A DNA stretch of 61,052 nucleotides from an uncultured Bacteroidales bacterium (GTDB lineage: Bacteria > Bacteroidota > Bacteroidia > Bacteroidales > Muribaculaceae). The stretch's first letter is position 1; each line of letters opens with the position of its first letter. Below the pieces are notes generated by a model. The model was not told the DNA's origin. It saw only the letters and a program-made list of their open reading frames with translations, and made no database searches. The position numbers were made by a program, and so were the translations under genes. The stretch covers positions 1 to 61,052 of the forward strand of contig CANPDU010000018.1 of assembly GCA_947573135.1 (NCBI GenBank). Direction: 5' to 3'. This document shows, piece after piece, positions 18,501 to 26,990 of this stretch.

Positions 18501-19096
18501 CGGTCGAGCAGCGGTTCGAGATCTTCGGCGTCAAGCTGTTCGATCTTCTGTATTTCGTGAGATGTGCGGAAGCCGTCGAAGAAGTTGACGAAAGGCACGC
18601 TTGATTTGATTGTAGAGAGGTGTGCGACACCTGCAAGATCCATGACTTCCTGAACCGATCCTTCGGCCAGCATGGCGAAACCTGTCTGACGGACAGACAT
18701 CACGTCCTGATGGTCTCCGAAAATGCTGAGCGCATGAGAAGCGATCGTACGTGCGGAAACGTGGAAAACCGACGGGAGCAGCTCGCCGGCGATCTTATAC
18801 ATGTTAGGAATCATGAGAAGGAGACCCTGCGACGCTGTGTATGTCGTGGTCAGAGCACCTGCCTGAAGCGAACCGTGAACGGCTCCGGCAGCGCCACCTT
18901 CAGACTGCATTTCCTGTACGAGAACTGTCTCACCGAAAATGTTTTTACGTCCGGCAGCAGCCCATTCATCGACATATTCTGCCATTGTCGAAGACGGAGT
19001 AATGGGATAGATCGCAGCTACCTCAGAGAACATATAGCTCACATGAGCGGCAGCCTGATTACCATCACAAGTCAAGAATTTCTTTTCTTTGCTCAT
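15542..19096 (-). CDS. nifJ: Pyruvate:ferredoxin (flavodoxin) oxidoreductase
   Basis: This oxygen-sensitive cytoplasmic enzyme oxidises pyruvate and CoA to acetyl-CoA and CO2, passing electrons to ferredoxin; it is central to anaerobic fermentation. The 1184 residues match the single-chain form. In order there are the pyruvate-binding domain (from residue 1, with AEVAAIYPITPSSTMAE cues), the transketolase-like and gamma domains, a two-cluster ferredoxin insert at roughly 690-760 (CIQCNKCAFVCP and CLGCGNCVDVCP), and the C-terminal TPP domain with GCGETPY, ATGCSS, GDGAAYDIG and SNTGGQASK. It is monocistronic, with a promoter at 19178-19208 and about 80 bp of leader. Confidence 0.97.
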   Translation of the reverse strand: MSKEKKFLTCDGNQAAAHVSYMFSEVAAIYPITPSSTMAEYVDEWAAAGRKNIFGETVLVQEMQSEGGAAGAVHGSLQAGALTTTYTASQGLLLMIPNMYKIAGELLPSVFHVSARTIASHALSIFGDHQDVMSVRQTGFAMLAEGSVQEVMDLAGVAHLSTIKSSVPFVNFFDGFRTSHEIQKIEQLDAEDLEPLLDRQALAEFRKRALTPDAPVARGMAENGDVFFQHREACNRHYEAVPEIVENYMAEITKITGREYHLFNYYGAPDADRVIIAMGSVTQAAQEAIDHMVKNGEKVGLVSVHLYRPFSAKHFLAAVPKTVKRIAVLDRTKEPGANGEPLFLDVKECFYGTENAPLIVGGRYGLASKDITPAQIIGVYENLALPQPKDHFTVGIVDDVTFTSLPMKEEMALGGESIYEAKFFGLGADGTVGANKNSVKIIGDNTNKYCQAYFAYDSKKSGGFTCSHLRFGDEPIRSTYLVNTPNFVACHVQAYLHMYDVTRGLRDNGTFLLNTIWEGEELAKNLPNKVKRYFAKHNISVYYINATKIAQEIGLGNRTNTILQSAFFRITEVIPVDLAVEQMKKFIVKSYGKKGQDVVDKNYAAVDRGGEYKQLAVDPAWANLADDEVPVNHDPEFVNKIVRPINAQDGDLLKVSDFEAIPDGTWHQGTAAYEKRGVAAFVPQWLEENCIQCNKCAFVCPHASIRPFVLDEKEMAAAPFGENATIPAIGKTFTGMRFMQAVDVLDCLGCGNCVDVCPGKKGVKALEMKPLETQLDVQKEWDYCVKAVSSKQNLVDIQLNPKNSQFATPLFEFSGACSGCGETPYVKLISQLFGDHEMVANATGCSSIYSGSVPSTPYTTNAAGHGPAWANSLFEDFAEFGLGMKIATEKMRKRLADLMTKAQTCDCCSDEIKALAAQWLENEDNAAVTREVADKIVPLCEACNCDICKGIVELKGYIVARSQWIIAGDGAAYDIGFGGLDHVLASGKNVNVLVVDTEVYSNTGGQASKATPVGAIAKFAAAGKRIRKKDLGLIASTYGYVYCAQVAMGADNAQTLKAIREAEAYDGPSIIIAYSPCINHGLRAGMGHAQMEQARAVECGYWHLWRYNPALEEEGKNPFTLDSKQPDWDKFEDFLKGEVRYASVLKQYPAEAAELFAAAKKNAQWRYNNYLRLARQQWGVAPEE

Positions 19097-19177
19097 AACT
19101 GTTGTTATTGATTTATACGAAAATTGATTTGTACAATTTCAAGTTAACGAAGACTTCAATAAATTTTAAAATCCACG

Positions 19178-19208
19178 CGAAGATACAAAATTTCCAAGTC
19201 TCTCACAA
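19178..19208 (-). promoter_or_regulatory. Promoter for nifJ
   Basis: On the minus strand TTG (19208-19206), a 20-bp spacer and TATCTTCG (19185-19178, one mismatch to TAnnTTTG) lie about 80 bp before the start codon. Confidence 0.6.
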
Positions 19209-19268
19209 CCTGACACAAATAAATTCAACACAATAATACTAAATAAAAGTTATCGGCGGCGGGACTGA

Positions 19269-21830
19269 CTATCTGATTATAATCTTCGTTGCTTTACCGC
19301 CGACAGACAGCACAAACAGTCCCCGGCCGGGAGCTGTAATGACTGCCGATCCGTCAGACCCGGCGACCGCCGAAGCGACTATACGACCGCAAATGTCACT
19401 CAGGGCCATACGTTCGCCGCATTTACCCGAATAACGGACATCAAGTCCGTCAACCGTAACACCGGCGTATGTGTCCGTAATAATGTCATCAATTCCGGCA
19501 TTGCCGTCAAGCGAGACAGTCTGACTGTCGGACCACGCCGAGCAGCGTCCGTTGGCATCGACCGCACACACGCTATAAGTATAAAGCGACGCATCGTCGC
19601 GAAGTCTGTCGACTCTGTATGATGTAACATCGCCGACCTCAAGCATATCATAGCCGGCAAGAGTGACATATCCGCTATCTCCGAATGAGATACGGACATC
19701 ATCGACGGCAATATTACCTATACTCTTATTATATATAAAGCGCAGACGGCGCACACCCGCAGGGATCTCATCAGTGCGAAATTCCGCCCCCGATCCGCGC
19801 TTGGGATTGAAATCGGCAATCGCTACCCAGCTGTTACCGACAAGACCGTCGACGGCCAGAACAGACTTGGAATTTGTTGCAATACCTGTCATCCAGAAGC
19901 TTACGGATGCTATATCAGTATCATAGACGGCTGTCATAAAGCCGGAGCCGGACCTGGCGAGTTTCAGCGAAGGAGCGCTCTCGCCGAAATTGCCTTCATC
20001 CGTATACACGTCGCCCTTGCTTGATATCAGCTCCCAGCCTTCGGGCAAAGTGACAACGTCGGCATCCCCGCTACCGAAATTCGCAATTTCAGGTTCCTTC
20101 GGGTTACCTTCCACAAAAGCCTTGACAGTAAGTTTGTAAGCCACAGCTCCGTCGGCCGGCTTCCATGCAGCCTCAAACCAGCCGTCACCGACAGCCGCAG
20201 GCTCACTGACAACAGGCACGGCTGCATCACAGCGTCCGCCCGATACATTGAAAGAGATAACACCGTCATTCTCCTCGATGTCGGTTACAGGCAGATTAAG
20301 TCTGCGACCGGCCCATGTTTTCATCGATGGAGTTGTATCATCCGTAAATGAGGTGACGCCTTTTGAGCCAGGGAAAGCATAATCGCCCAGTGAGCCGCGA
20401 GTCGAGCTACTCGAGTCATACCATGTTCCGCAGGCCTCTTCGATATCGACATAATTGTGTTCCCGTTGATTGTTCACAATATTTCGCGTCCAGATCGAAG
20501 GGTTGTAATCTACGTGCCATATCAGCATTCCGTGACCCGGGACATAGCTGTCCCAACCGGTCTGCTGTCTGTTTTCAAGCAGGAAAAACTCATTTTCCGA
20601 GCCTGTGGGAATGATACAGCCCTGATTAGTTTCGCTGACAGCTTCAAGAGTAAAAGTGTCGGGTCCGTCTATGACCGCCGGATCAATCCAGCCTAGCGAA
20701 TAGCGTTCATAAATCGAATAAGCCGGAGGGGTGCGGCCGTCGTTATTATACGGACCCTGATCGAGCACGCTCCAGATGCCGGGAGTCCAGTAACCGCTGC
20801 CGTTTGTCACATAAAGGTCGGGCAGACCGAGCACATGAGAGAACTCATGGACAAACGTTCCGATGCCGACGGGGCGCGGACGGCCATAGCCGTCAAGATC
20901 AAGTTCGTTGGAACATGCATATTTATCGACAATAACATCATCGAGCGTAAGGCTCAGGCGAGCCGAGCTTAATCGCCACTGATGGGGCCATACAGAGTCC
21001 TTGGAACCGTAAGAAGCCTCACCGTATCCGGCATAAAAGACAAAAACATTGTCGACATAACCGTCTCCGTCGATGTCATACTCTGAAAAATCTATTTCCG
21101 AGTCAAGACCGACACAGGCATCATAGATCATCCGAGCCGCGTTTTTGTCATTGTCGTTGGCGTCATTACCGCCATAATAAGCCATAGGATGCGGCAACGT
21201 CACAGGACCGTAGACATCGAATGTCGGGACGAACTGACCGTTGGACGAATCGATAAAATAATCCCTGGCAGATCCGGTGCCGTCATATAGATTGAACCCC
21301 TCGCGGTTGAGCATTTCCAGAAAGAATTCACGGTCAGAGACCTCACTGAATTTCACGTCATCATATTGGGCAAGAATAACCAGACCTTTCAATTCCTTAT
21401 AGCCGAGAAAAGCGTCATCCATAAGGCCTATGCCTCCGCTTCGGGAAATCACCTGCGCAGGAGCCGAATACGGAGTCTCTGACGCACGCCGAGCGAGAAG
21501 TTCGTCTATCTTCGACAGGTCGGTACTCATAACAATATCACGCTGTGTCGCAGACAGTTCAGACAGGTCGTTCACTCTTACAGAAGTTGGCTTGAGTGAA
21601 CCGTCGGCAGCGAAATCAGCAAAACAATAGAAGCCGTCGGCACCGACGGTCACAGGATAACCCTCGGGCGTAAGAGTAATATGTGAACGTTCGTCGCCGA
21701 TCTTGCGGACACTTATCATCGTCCCGTCAGGTTGAGCAAGTTGCAACAGTCCCTGCTTTGCCGGCACAGCCCACGTGAAACCGGCTGTCATCATGGCAGC
21801 TGCGGCGCATATCAGTTTAATCTTATTCAT
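19269..21830 (-). CDS. Secreted M6-family metalloprotease
   Basis: An 853-residue exported zinc protease related to immune inhibitor A. It has a signal peptide (to about residue 22), a propeptide-like region to about 120, and an M6 catalytic domain with the zinc site HEFSHVLGLPD (328-338). A calcium-loop-like DIDGDGYVD lies at 252-260, and other M6 features such as the AYYGGND stretch are nearby. A beta-sandwich region with a W-x-x-x-x-GAVAYKLTV fibronectin-like segment follows (about 530-780). The last roughly 70 residues begin AGIDDI and end KIIIR, resembling the end module of the secreted protein at 7101. It probably degrades host, dietary or bacterial proteins outside the cell. A -7 element lies at 21897-21904. 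Confidence 0.88.
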   Translation of the reverse strand: MNKIKLICAAAAMMTAGFTWAVPAKQGLLQLAQPDGTMISVRKIGDERSHITLTPEGYPVTVGADGFYCFADFAADGSLKPTSVRVNDLSELSATQRDIVMSTDLSKIDELLARRASETPYSAPAQVISRSGGIGLMDDAFLGYKELKGLVILAQYDDVKFSEVSDREFFLEMLNREGFNLYDGTGSARDYFIDSSNGQFVPTFDVYGPVTLPHPMAYYGGNDANDNDKNAARMIYDACVGLDSEIDFSEYDIDGDGYVDNVFVFYAGYGEASYGSKDSVWPHQWRLSSARLSLTLDDVIVDKYACSNELDLDGYGRPRPVGIGTFVHEFSHVLGLPDLYVTNGSGYWTPGIWSVLDQGPYNNDGRTPPAYSIYERYSLGWIDPAVIDGPDTFTLEAVSETNQGCIIPTGSENEFFLLENRQQTGWDSYVPGHGMLIWHVDYNPSIWTRNIVNNQREHNYVDIEEACGTWYDSSSSTRGSLGDYAFPGSKGVTSFTDDTTPSMKTWAGRRLNLPVTDIEENDGVISFNVSGGRCDAAVPVVSEPAAVGDGWFEAAWKPADGAVAYKLTVKAFVEGNPKEPEIANFGSGDADVVTLPEGWELISSKGDVYTDEGNFGESAPSLKLARSGSGFMTAVYDTDIASVSFWMTGIATNSKSVLAVDGLVGNSWVAIADFNPKRGSGAEFRTDEIPAGVRRLRFIYNKSIGNIAVDDVRISFGDSGYVTLAGYDMLEVGDVTSYRVDRLRDDASLYTYSVCAVDANGRCSAWSDSQTVSLDGNAGIDDIITDTYAGVTVDGLDVRYSGKCGERMALSDICGRIVASAVAGSDGSAVITAPGRGLFVLSVGGKATKIIIR

Positions 21831-21896
21831 TATAATATTAAGTCAGATGATTATTACTAAATTCAGCCGGCGATTGTACCCGCCGGTCTCTTATTG

Positions 21897-21904
21897 CAAA
21901 ATTA
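21897..21904 (-). promoter_or_regulatory. Candidate -7 element for the M6 protease
   Basis: The minus strand reads TAATTTTG, matching TAnnTTTG, 66 bp before the start codon. No -33 TTG is seen. Confidence 0.45.
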
Positions 21905-21974
21905 TATGTTTTTTTTCATATTATATAATCTATGAAACGTTTTAGCGGGAATTCTCGATTTATGCCGTTTATTT

Positions 21975-21999
21975 TTTTGATCAAAACTCGATCAAATTG
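21975..21999 (+). promoter_or_regulatory. Candidate operator upstream of the arginine operon
   Basis: A 12-bp palindrome ttttgatcaaaa (21975-21986) is followed by a second GATCAAA (21990-21996), 11 bp from the first, about one helical turn. It lies 12-37 bp upstream of the operon's -7 element, where a regulator would be expected. It does not resemble the E. coli ARG box. This is an inference from position and symmetry only. Confidence 0.35.
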
Positions 22000-22011
22000 T
22001 TCCATAATGCG

Positions 22012-22019
22012 TAACTTTG
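22012..22019 (+). promoter_or_regulatory. -7 element for the arginine operon
   Basis: TAACTTTG matches TAnnTTTG and lies 39 bp before the first ATG. No TTG is found at the standard spacing, which would fit an activator-dependent promoter using the upstream GATCAAA sites. Confidence 0.6.
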
Positions 22020-22058
22020 TAAAATTTATTGACAATAGATCAGTTTAATTAGCGTAGA

Positions 22059-22676
22059 ATGGATATTAACGATATAACCGTAGCGTTTGCTGAAGAACAG
22101 CATGCCGTGCATGCACCTCACATTTGTGATCTTATATACGAGTCCGCACTTCAGCGCGGAACAGGCATCGCTCGACGTTCAAATGAATATATTTCTGCAA
22201 AAATCAAGGGAGGCAAAGCCGTTGTGGCGCTCCACGGCGACAGACTCGTCGGTTTCAGCTACATCGAATGCTGGGGGCATGGTGATTTTGTCGCGACATC
22301 CGGTCTGATCGTGGATCCTGAATACCGTCATCTCGGCCTCGCGGCAAAAATAAAAGAAAAGACTTTTGAGCTGGCGAGGATGCGTTTTCCCTTCGCCAAA
22401 ATTTTCAGTATCACGACATCTCTGCCGGTGATGAAACTCAATTCTCGTATGGGCTATAAGCCGGTAACATTTTCCGAACTTACCGATGACGAAGAATTCT
22501 GGCAGGGTTGTCAGGGATGCGTCAATTATGACATTCTCCAGCGAAACAACAGACGTATGTGTCTGTGTACCGGAATGCTCTACGATCCGAAAAATCCGGT
22601 CGAAAACTCCACGCGCGCCACTCCTTATATAATACTCCTTAAAAATAGAATCAGGAAATTGCTTCACCTGAAATGA
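22059..22676 (+). CDS. GNAT-family acyltransferase heading the arginine operon
   Basis: A 205-residue cytoplasmic protein with the GNAT fold: VVALHGDRLVGFSYIE (beta strand pair), then the acyl-CoA-binding turn LIVDPEYRHLGLAAKIKEKTFELA (about residues 85-110). As the first gene of a complete arginine operon lacking a classical argA or argJ, it probably acylates glutamate, the committed step. Because the operon's carbamoyltransferase has the succinylornithine signature, the acyl group may be succinyl rather than acetyl; that is inference. It is separated from argG by 38 bp. Unlike E. coli ArgA it has no amino-acid-kinase regulatory domain, so feedback control must differ. Confidence 0.75.
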   Translation: MDINDITVAFAEEQHAVHAPHICDLIYESALQRGTGIARRSNEYISAKIKGGKAVVALHGDRLVGFSYIECWGHGDFVATSGLIVDPEYRHLGLAAKIKEKTFELARMRFPFAKIFSITTSLPVMKLNSRMGYKPVTFSELTDDEEFWQGCQGCVNYDILQRNNRRMCLCTGMLYDPKNPVENSTRATPYIILLKNRIRKLLHLK

Positions 22677-22714
22677 CAGCATTATAATCATAATAACTAC
22701 TTACACATATAATA

Positions 22715-23929
22715 ATGAAACAGAAAAAGGTTGTACTTGCATTCAGCGGCGGCCTCGACACATCATTTGCCGCCAAATATCTATCCGAAGATCTCGGTTA
22801 TGAAGTTCACACCGCCATTGCCAACACAGGCGGTTTCTCTGACGACGAACTTGAAAAGATTGAAAAACGGGCTTTAGCCCTCGGTGCCGCTTCGCATAAG
22901 ACTCTCGATGTCACCGAAGACTATTATTCAAAGAGCATCAGATATATGATCGCCGGCAACGTGCTGCGCAACGGCACCTATCCTATAAGTGTATCGTCAG
23001 AGCGCATATTTCAGGCCATGGCGATCATCGAATACGCTAAATCTATAGGAGCCGACGCTATCGCCCACGGATCGACCGGAGCCGGCAACGATCAGGTGCG
23101 TTTCGACCTGACGTTCCAGATCATGGCGCCGGAAATCGAAATAATAACTCCCACACGCGACATGACTCTTACCCGTGAATATGAGATCGATTATCTCAAA
23201 AAGCATGGCTATGAAGCTGATTTCAAGAAAATGGAATACTCTATCAACAAAGGTCTGTGGGGAACCAGCATAGGCGGAAAAGAGACTCTTCACTCCGAAC
23301 AGACTCTGCCTGAAGAAGCCTATCCATCGCAGATCGAAAAATCAGGCGAGGAGCATATCACAATCAGCTTCGAGCAAGGTGAGATATCGGCTGTCAATGG
23401 CGAAAAATTTGATGACAAAATCGAAGCTATCCGTAAGGTTGAGGAACTCGGCTCGAAATTCGGAATTGGCCGCGACATGCACATAGGCGACACCATCATC
23501 GGCATCAAAGGACGCGTGGGCTTCGAAGCCGCCGGTCCTATACTCATAATAGCCGCCCACAAGATGCTGGAGAAACATACGCTGACTAAATGGCAGCAAT
23601 ACTGGAAAGATCAGGTTGCGACATGGTACGGCATGTTCCTTCATGAGGCTCAGTATCTCGAACCGGTGATGCGCGACATTGAAGCCATGCTCGAAAGTTC
23701 GCAGAAAAACGTGAGCGGAACTGTAGAAATCATACTGCGCCCCTACTCTTTCACTCTTGTCGGAGTAGATTCGCCCTACGACCTCATGAAAACCGACTTC
23801 GGCGAATACGGCGAAGTCAACAAAGCCTGGAGCGCCGACGATGTGAAAGGTTTCACAAAAATTCTCGGCAACCAGATGAAGATCTACTATAACGTGCAGA
23901 ACCGCAACCGGAAAGACAACGAGAAATGA
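22715..23929 (+). CDS. argG: Argininosuccinate synthase
   Basis: The enzyme joins citrulline and aspartate with ATP to form argininosuccinate, the penultimate step of arginine synthesis. The 404-residue length is normal. The N-terminus carries the PP-loop ATP motif AFSGGLDTS, and downstream there are HGSTGAGNDQVRFD and NKGLWGTSIGGKE, typical substrate-binding segments. It overlaps argC by 4 bp (ATGA), implying translational coupling. Confidence 0.97.
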   Translation: MKQKKVVLAFSGGLDTSFAAKYLSEDLGYEVHTAIANTGGFSDDELEKIEKRALALGAASHKTLDVTEDYYSKSIRYMIAGNVLRNGTYPISVSSERIFQAMAIIEYAKSIGADAIAHGSTGAGNDQVRFDLTFQIMAPEIEIITPTRDMTLTREYEIDYLKKHGYEADFKKMEYSINKGLWGTSIGGKETLHSEQTLPEEAYPSQIEKSGEEHITISFEQGEISAVNGEKFDDKIEAIRKVEELGSKFGIGRDMHIGDTIIGIKGRVGFEAAGPILIIAAHKMLEKHTLTKWQQYWKDQVATWYGMFLHEAQYLEPVMRDIEAMLESSQKNVSGTVEIILRPYSFTLVGVDSPYDLMKTDFGEYGEVNKAWSADDVKGFTKILGNQMKIYYNVQNRNRKDNEK

Positions 23930-24885
23930 ATATCGGCATAATCGGTGGTGCGGGATATACCGCAGGAGAGCTGATCAGACTGCTGATCAATCACCCAGAC
24001 GCTAAAATAGTTTTTGTCCACTCTGAGAGCAATGCCGACAATCTGATCAGCGACGTCCACAGCGGCCTGACCGGCGAAACTGACATGCGTTTCTCCGACA
24101 GGTTTGATCTCTCGTCTGTCGACACCCTTTTCCTGTGTCAGGGTCACGGTCAAAGCTCTGCGTTCTGGGCTGCCAATGAGATGCCCGGACACTTGAAAGT
24201 GATCGATCTCGCTCAGGATTTCCGTGACGAAAGCAACGGCTATGTTTATGGTCTGCCCGAGATCAACCGCGAAAGAATCGCTGCAGCAACCCGTGTCGCC
24301 AATCCCGGTTGTTTCGCCACGGCGATCCAGCTCGCTCTGCTGCCGCTCGCCGCTTCTGGCCGACTGAAAGGCGATGTCCATGTAACAGCCATAACCGGCT
24401 CTACAGGGGCAGGCGTGAAGCCTTCGGCAACTACTCATTTCAGCTGGCGTTCAGATAACATTTCGATCTACAAAGCTTTCTCGCATCAGCATCTTGCAGA
24501 AATCAGGCGCACGATCACACACTTGCAGCCAGATTTCGCGGATGATATTAATTTTGTGCCGATGAGAGGTGATTTCGCGCGAGGTATTTTCGCCTCTGTA
24601 TATACAGACTGCGATCTTTCGCAGGAAGAGGCCGAACAACTCTACCGTGACTTTTACACAGCGGCTGTCTTCACTCATGTCTCGGAGCGCCCGATTGATC
24701 TCAAACAGGTTGTCAACACCAACAAGGCGCTTGTCCATGTAGAGAAACACGGCAACAAACTCCATATATCATCCGCGATCGACAATCTGCTGAAAGGCGC
24801 CTCAGGTCAGGCAGTCGAAAACATGAACATAATGCACGGAATCGACCCGGCAGCAGGGCTGCGGCTCAAATCTTCGGCATTCTGA
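23926..24885 (+). CDS. argC: N-acyl-gamma-glutamyl-phosphate reductase
   Basis: This enzyme reduces N-acylglutamyl-5-phosphate to the semialdehyde with NADPH. The 319-residue protein opens with the Rossmann motif IGGAGYTAGEL and has the catalytic cysteine in ANPGCFATA at about residue 129. A C-terminal dimerisation domain contains the FVPMRGDFARGIFASV stretch. It starts within the argG stop and ends 21 bp before argD. In this operon the natural acyl group is probably succinyl. Confidence 0.96.
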   Translation: MNIGIIGGAGYTAGELIRLLINHPDAKIVFVHSESNADNLISDVHSGLTGETDMRFSDRFDLSSVDTLFLCQGHGQSSAFWAANEMPGHLKVIDLAQDFRDESNGYVYGLPEINRERIAAATRVANPGCFATAIQLALLPLAASGRLKGDVHVTAITGSTGAGVKPSATTHFSWRSDNISIYKAFSHQHLAEIRRTITHLQPDFADDINFVPMRGDFARGIFASVYTDCDLSQEEAEQLYRDFYTAAVFTHVSERPIDLKQVVNTNKALVHVEKHGNKLHISSAIDNLLKGASGQAVENMNIMHGIDPAAGLRLKSSAF

Positions 24886-24906
24886 CAGACTGAAAAATCA
24901 ACAAAT

Positions 24907-26040
24907 ATGAAACTTTTCGACGTATACTCATTATATGACATAGAGCCGGTCAGAGGTGAAGGCTGCTATGTCTTCGACAAGAACGGCGAGCGTTATCTCG
25001 ATCTTTACGGCGGTCATGCCGTGATCTCTATCGGTCACGCACATCCGCGATATGTAAAAGCCATCACTGATCAGGTCGGCCGTCTCGGGTTTTATTCTAA
25101 TTCCGTACTAAACGGTCTCCAGCAGGAGCTGGCCGGGCGTCTCGGCAAAGCGAGCGGCTATGATGATTACTCTCTGTTTCTGTGCAATTCGGGCGCAGAA
25201 GCTAATGAAAACGCAATCAAACTCGCTTCGTTCCATACCGGCAAAAAAAAGGTTCTCGCCTTCGGTAAGGCATTTCACGGCCGCACTTCCGGCGCAGTCG
25301 CCGCGACCGACAATCCGTCGATCGTTTCACCGTTCAATCGCACGGATAATGTCGAATTCGCCCGGCTCAACGACATCGCGGATGTGGAACACCACCTCGC
25401 ATCCGGCGATTTCTGTGCCGTAATAATCGAGGGCATACAAGGTGTCGCGGGCATACGCGTGCCTGACGATAATTTCGTACGCGAACTTCGTGATCTGACC
25501 CGTAGACTTGGCGTAGTGCTCATAGCCGATGAAATACAGTCAGGTTACGGACGCACAGGCCGGTTTTTCGCCCATCAGTACACAGGCATCCGTCCCGACA
25601 TCATAACCTGCGCCAAAGGTATTGCCAACGGCTTCCCGATGGGCGCCGTACTGATTTCACCGGAATTTGAAGCACGCAAAGGCATGCTCGGCACTACTTT
25701 CGGAGGCAATCACCTTGCATGTGCTGCCGCGCTCGCCGTCATCGATGTTATCGAAGACGAAAACCTCATTGAAAATGCGGCATCTGTCGGTCAATATCTC
25801 ATTGACAATCTGAAAGCAATGCCTCAGTTGAAAGATGTAAGAGGCCGGGGACTAATGATCGGAGTCGAGATTGACGGCGACGCCCCTCAGATGCGCCGAC
25901 GGCTGCTTTTCGACCATCATGTTTTCACAGGCGGCGCCGGCGCGACAACAATCAGGTTGCTTCCGGCGTTATGTCTCGACAAAGTTCAGGCAGACATATT
26001 CCTTAACGAATTTAAGAAACTTCTCACAAGCAACTCATGA
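24907..26040 (+). CDS. argD: N-acyl-ornithine aminotransferase
   Basis: A class III PLP-dependent transaminase that converts N-acylglutamate semialdehyde to N-acylornithine using glutamate. The 377 residues include CNSGAEANENAIKLA, the DEIQSGYGRTG segment with the PLP-contacting Asp, and the Schiff-base lysine in TCAKGIANGFPMG at about residue 237. It overlaps argF' by 4 bp. Members of this family accept acetyl- and succinyl-ornithine, so the sequence alone does not fix the substrate. Confidence 0.95.
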   Translation: MKLFDVYSLYDIEPVRGEGCYVFDKNGERYLDLYGGHAVISIGHAHPRYVKAITDQVGRLGFYSNSVLNGLQQELAGRLGKASGYDDYSLFLCNSGAEANENAIKLASFHTGKKKVLAFGKAFHGRTSGAVAATDNPSIVSPFNRTDNVEFARLNDIADVEHHLASGDFCAVIIEGIQGVAGIRVPDDNFVRELRDLTRRLGVVLIADEIQSGYGRTGRFFAHQYTGIRPDIITCAKGIANGFPMGAVLISPEFEARKGMLGTTFGGNHLACAAALAVIDVIEDENLIENAASVGQYLIDNLKAMPQLKDVRGRGLMIGVEIDGDAPQMRRRLLFDHHVFTGGAGATTIRLLPALCLDKVQADIFLNEFKKLLTSNS

Positions 26041-26990
26041 AAAAATTCACTTGCGTCAATGATATCGGCGATCTAAGATCAGCGCTCGACGAAGCTCTTG
26101 AACTGAAACGCGACCGTTTTGCCTATTGCGATCTTGGTAAAAACCGCACACTGCTGATGATCTTTTTCAACTCAAGTCTGCGGACACGTCTCAGCACTCA
26201 GAAAGCGGCGATGAATTTAGGTATGAACGTAATGGTTCTCGATGTCAACCAGGGAGCATGGAAACTTGAAACGGAGCGTGGCGTAGTTATGGACGGAGAC
26301 AAGCCCGAACATCTTCTCGAAGCTATCCCTGTCATGGGATGCTATTGCGATCTCATAGGCGTGAGATCTTTTGCCGGGCTCAAAGACAAGGCCGAGGACT
26401 ATGAGGAGCGTGTGATTGAACAGTTCATCCGCTATTCCGGCCGTCCGGTATTCAGCATGGAGGCTGCAACACGTCATCCGTTGCAGAGTTTTGCCGATCT
26501 CATCACTATCGAGGAATTCAAGACCGTCGAGCGTCCGAAAATAGTCATGACGTGGGCTCCGCATCCCAAAGCCCTCCCTCAGGCAGTGCCCAATTCGTTT
26601 GCCGAATGGATCAACAAGACTGACTACGAATTTGTGATCACTCATCCTGAAGGCTATGAACTAGACCCTGAATTTGTCGGGAATGCGCGCATTGAGTACG
26701 ACCGCGACAAAGCTTTTGAAGGTGCGGATTTTATATATGCAAAGAACTGGTCGGCCTATGCCGATCCCAACTACGGTAAAATATTGTCGACCAACCGCCG
26801 ATGGACAGTCGATGCGGATGCGATGAAACTGACAAACAACGCATACTTTATGCACTGTCTTCCCGTGCGCCGCAATATGATTGTCAGCGACGATGTGATC
26901 GAATCGGACCGGAGTATTGTAATTCCCGAAGCCGCCAATCGCGAAATTTCGGCGCAGACCGTAATCAAACGTTTTCTTCAGGAATTATGA
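26037..26990 (+). CDS. argF': N-succinylornithine carbamoyltransferase
   Basis: The enzyme transfers a carbamoyl group to N-succinylornithine, giving N-succinylcitrulline. The 317-residue protein has the carbamoyl-phosphate motif SSLRTRLS (about 46-53), the HCLPVRRN segment near the C-terminus, and the loop MDGDKPEH with Pro at residue 90. In the characterised Bacteroides fragilis enzyme Pro90 selects succinylornithine, whereas the acetylornithine enzyme of Xanthomonas has Glu at the matching position (established knowledge). This is the strongest evidence that the whole pathway here uses succinylated intermediates. It overlaps both neighbours by 4 bp. Confidence 0.94.
   Translation: MKKFTCVNDIGDLRSALDEALELKRDRFAYCDLGKNRTLLMIFFNSSLRTRLSTQKAAMNLGMNVMVLDVNQGAWKLETERGVVMDGDKPEHLLEAIPVMGCYCDLIGVRSFAGLKDKAEDYEERVIEQFIRYSGRPVFSMEAATRHPLQSFADLITIEEFKTVERPKIVMTWAPHPKALPQAVPNSFAEWINKTDYEFVITHPEGYELDPEFVGNARIEYDRDKAFEGADFIYAKNWSAYADPNYGKILSTNRRWTVDADAMKLTNNAYFMHCLPVRRNMIVSDDVIESDRSIVIPEAANREISAQTVIKRFLQEL

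Noticed and set aside
26801-26986. A longer N-terminus for argB
   Set aside because: The extra 62 residues lie inside argF' and lack kinase features; ATG 26987 overlaps the argF' stop by 4 bp like the other joints of the operon.
26037-26990. Ordinary ornithine carbamoyltransferase (argF)
   Set aside because: The loop DGDKPEH with Pro90 and the acyl-pathway neighbours indicate the N-succinylornithine enzyme.
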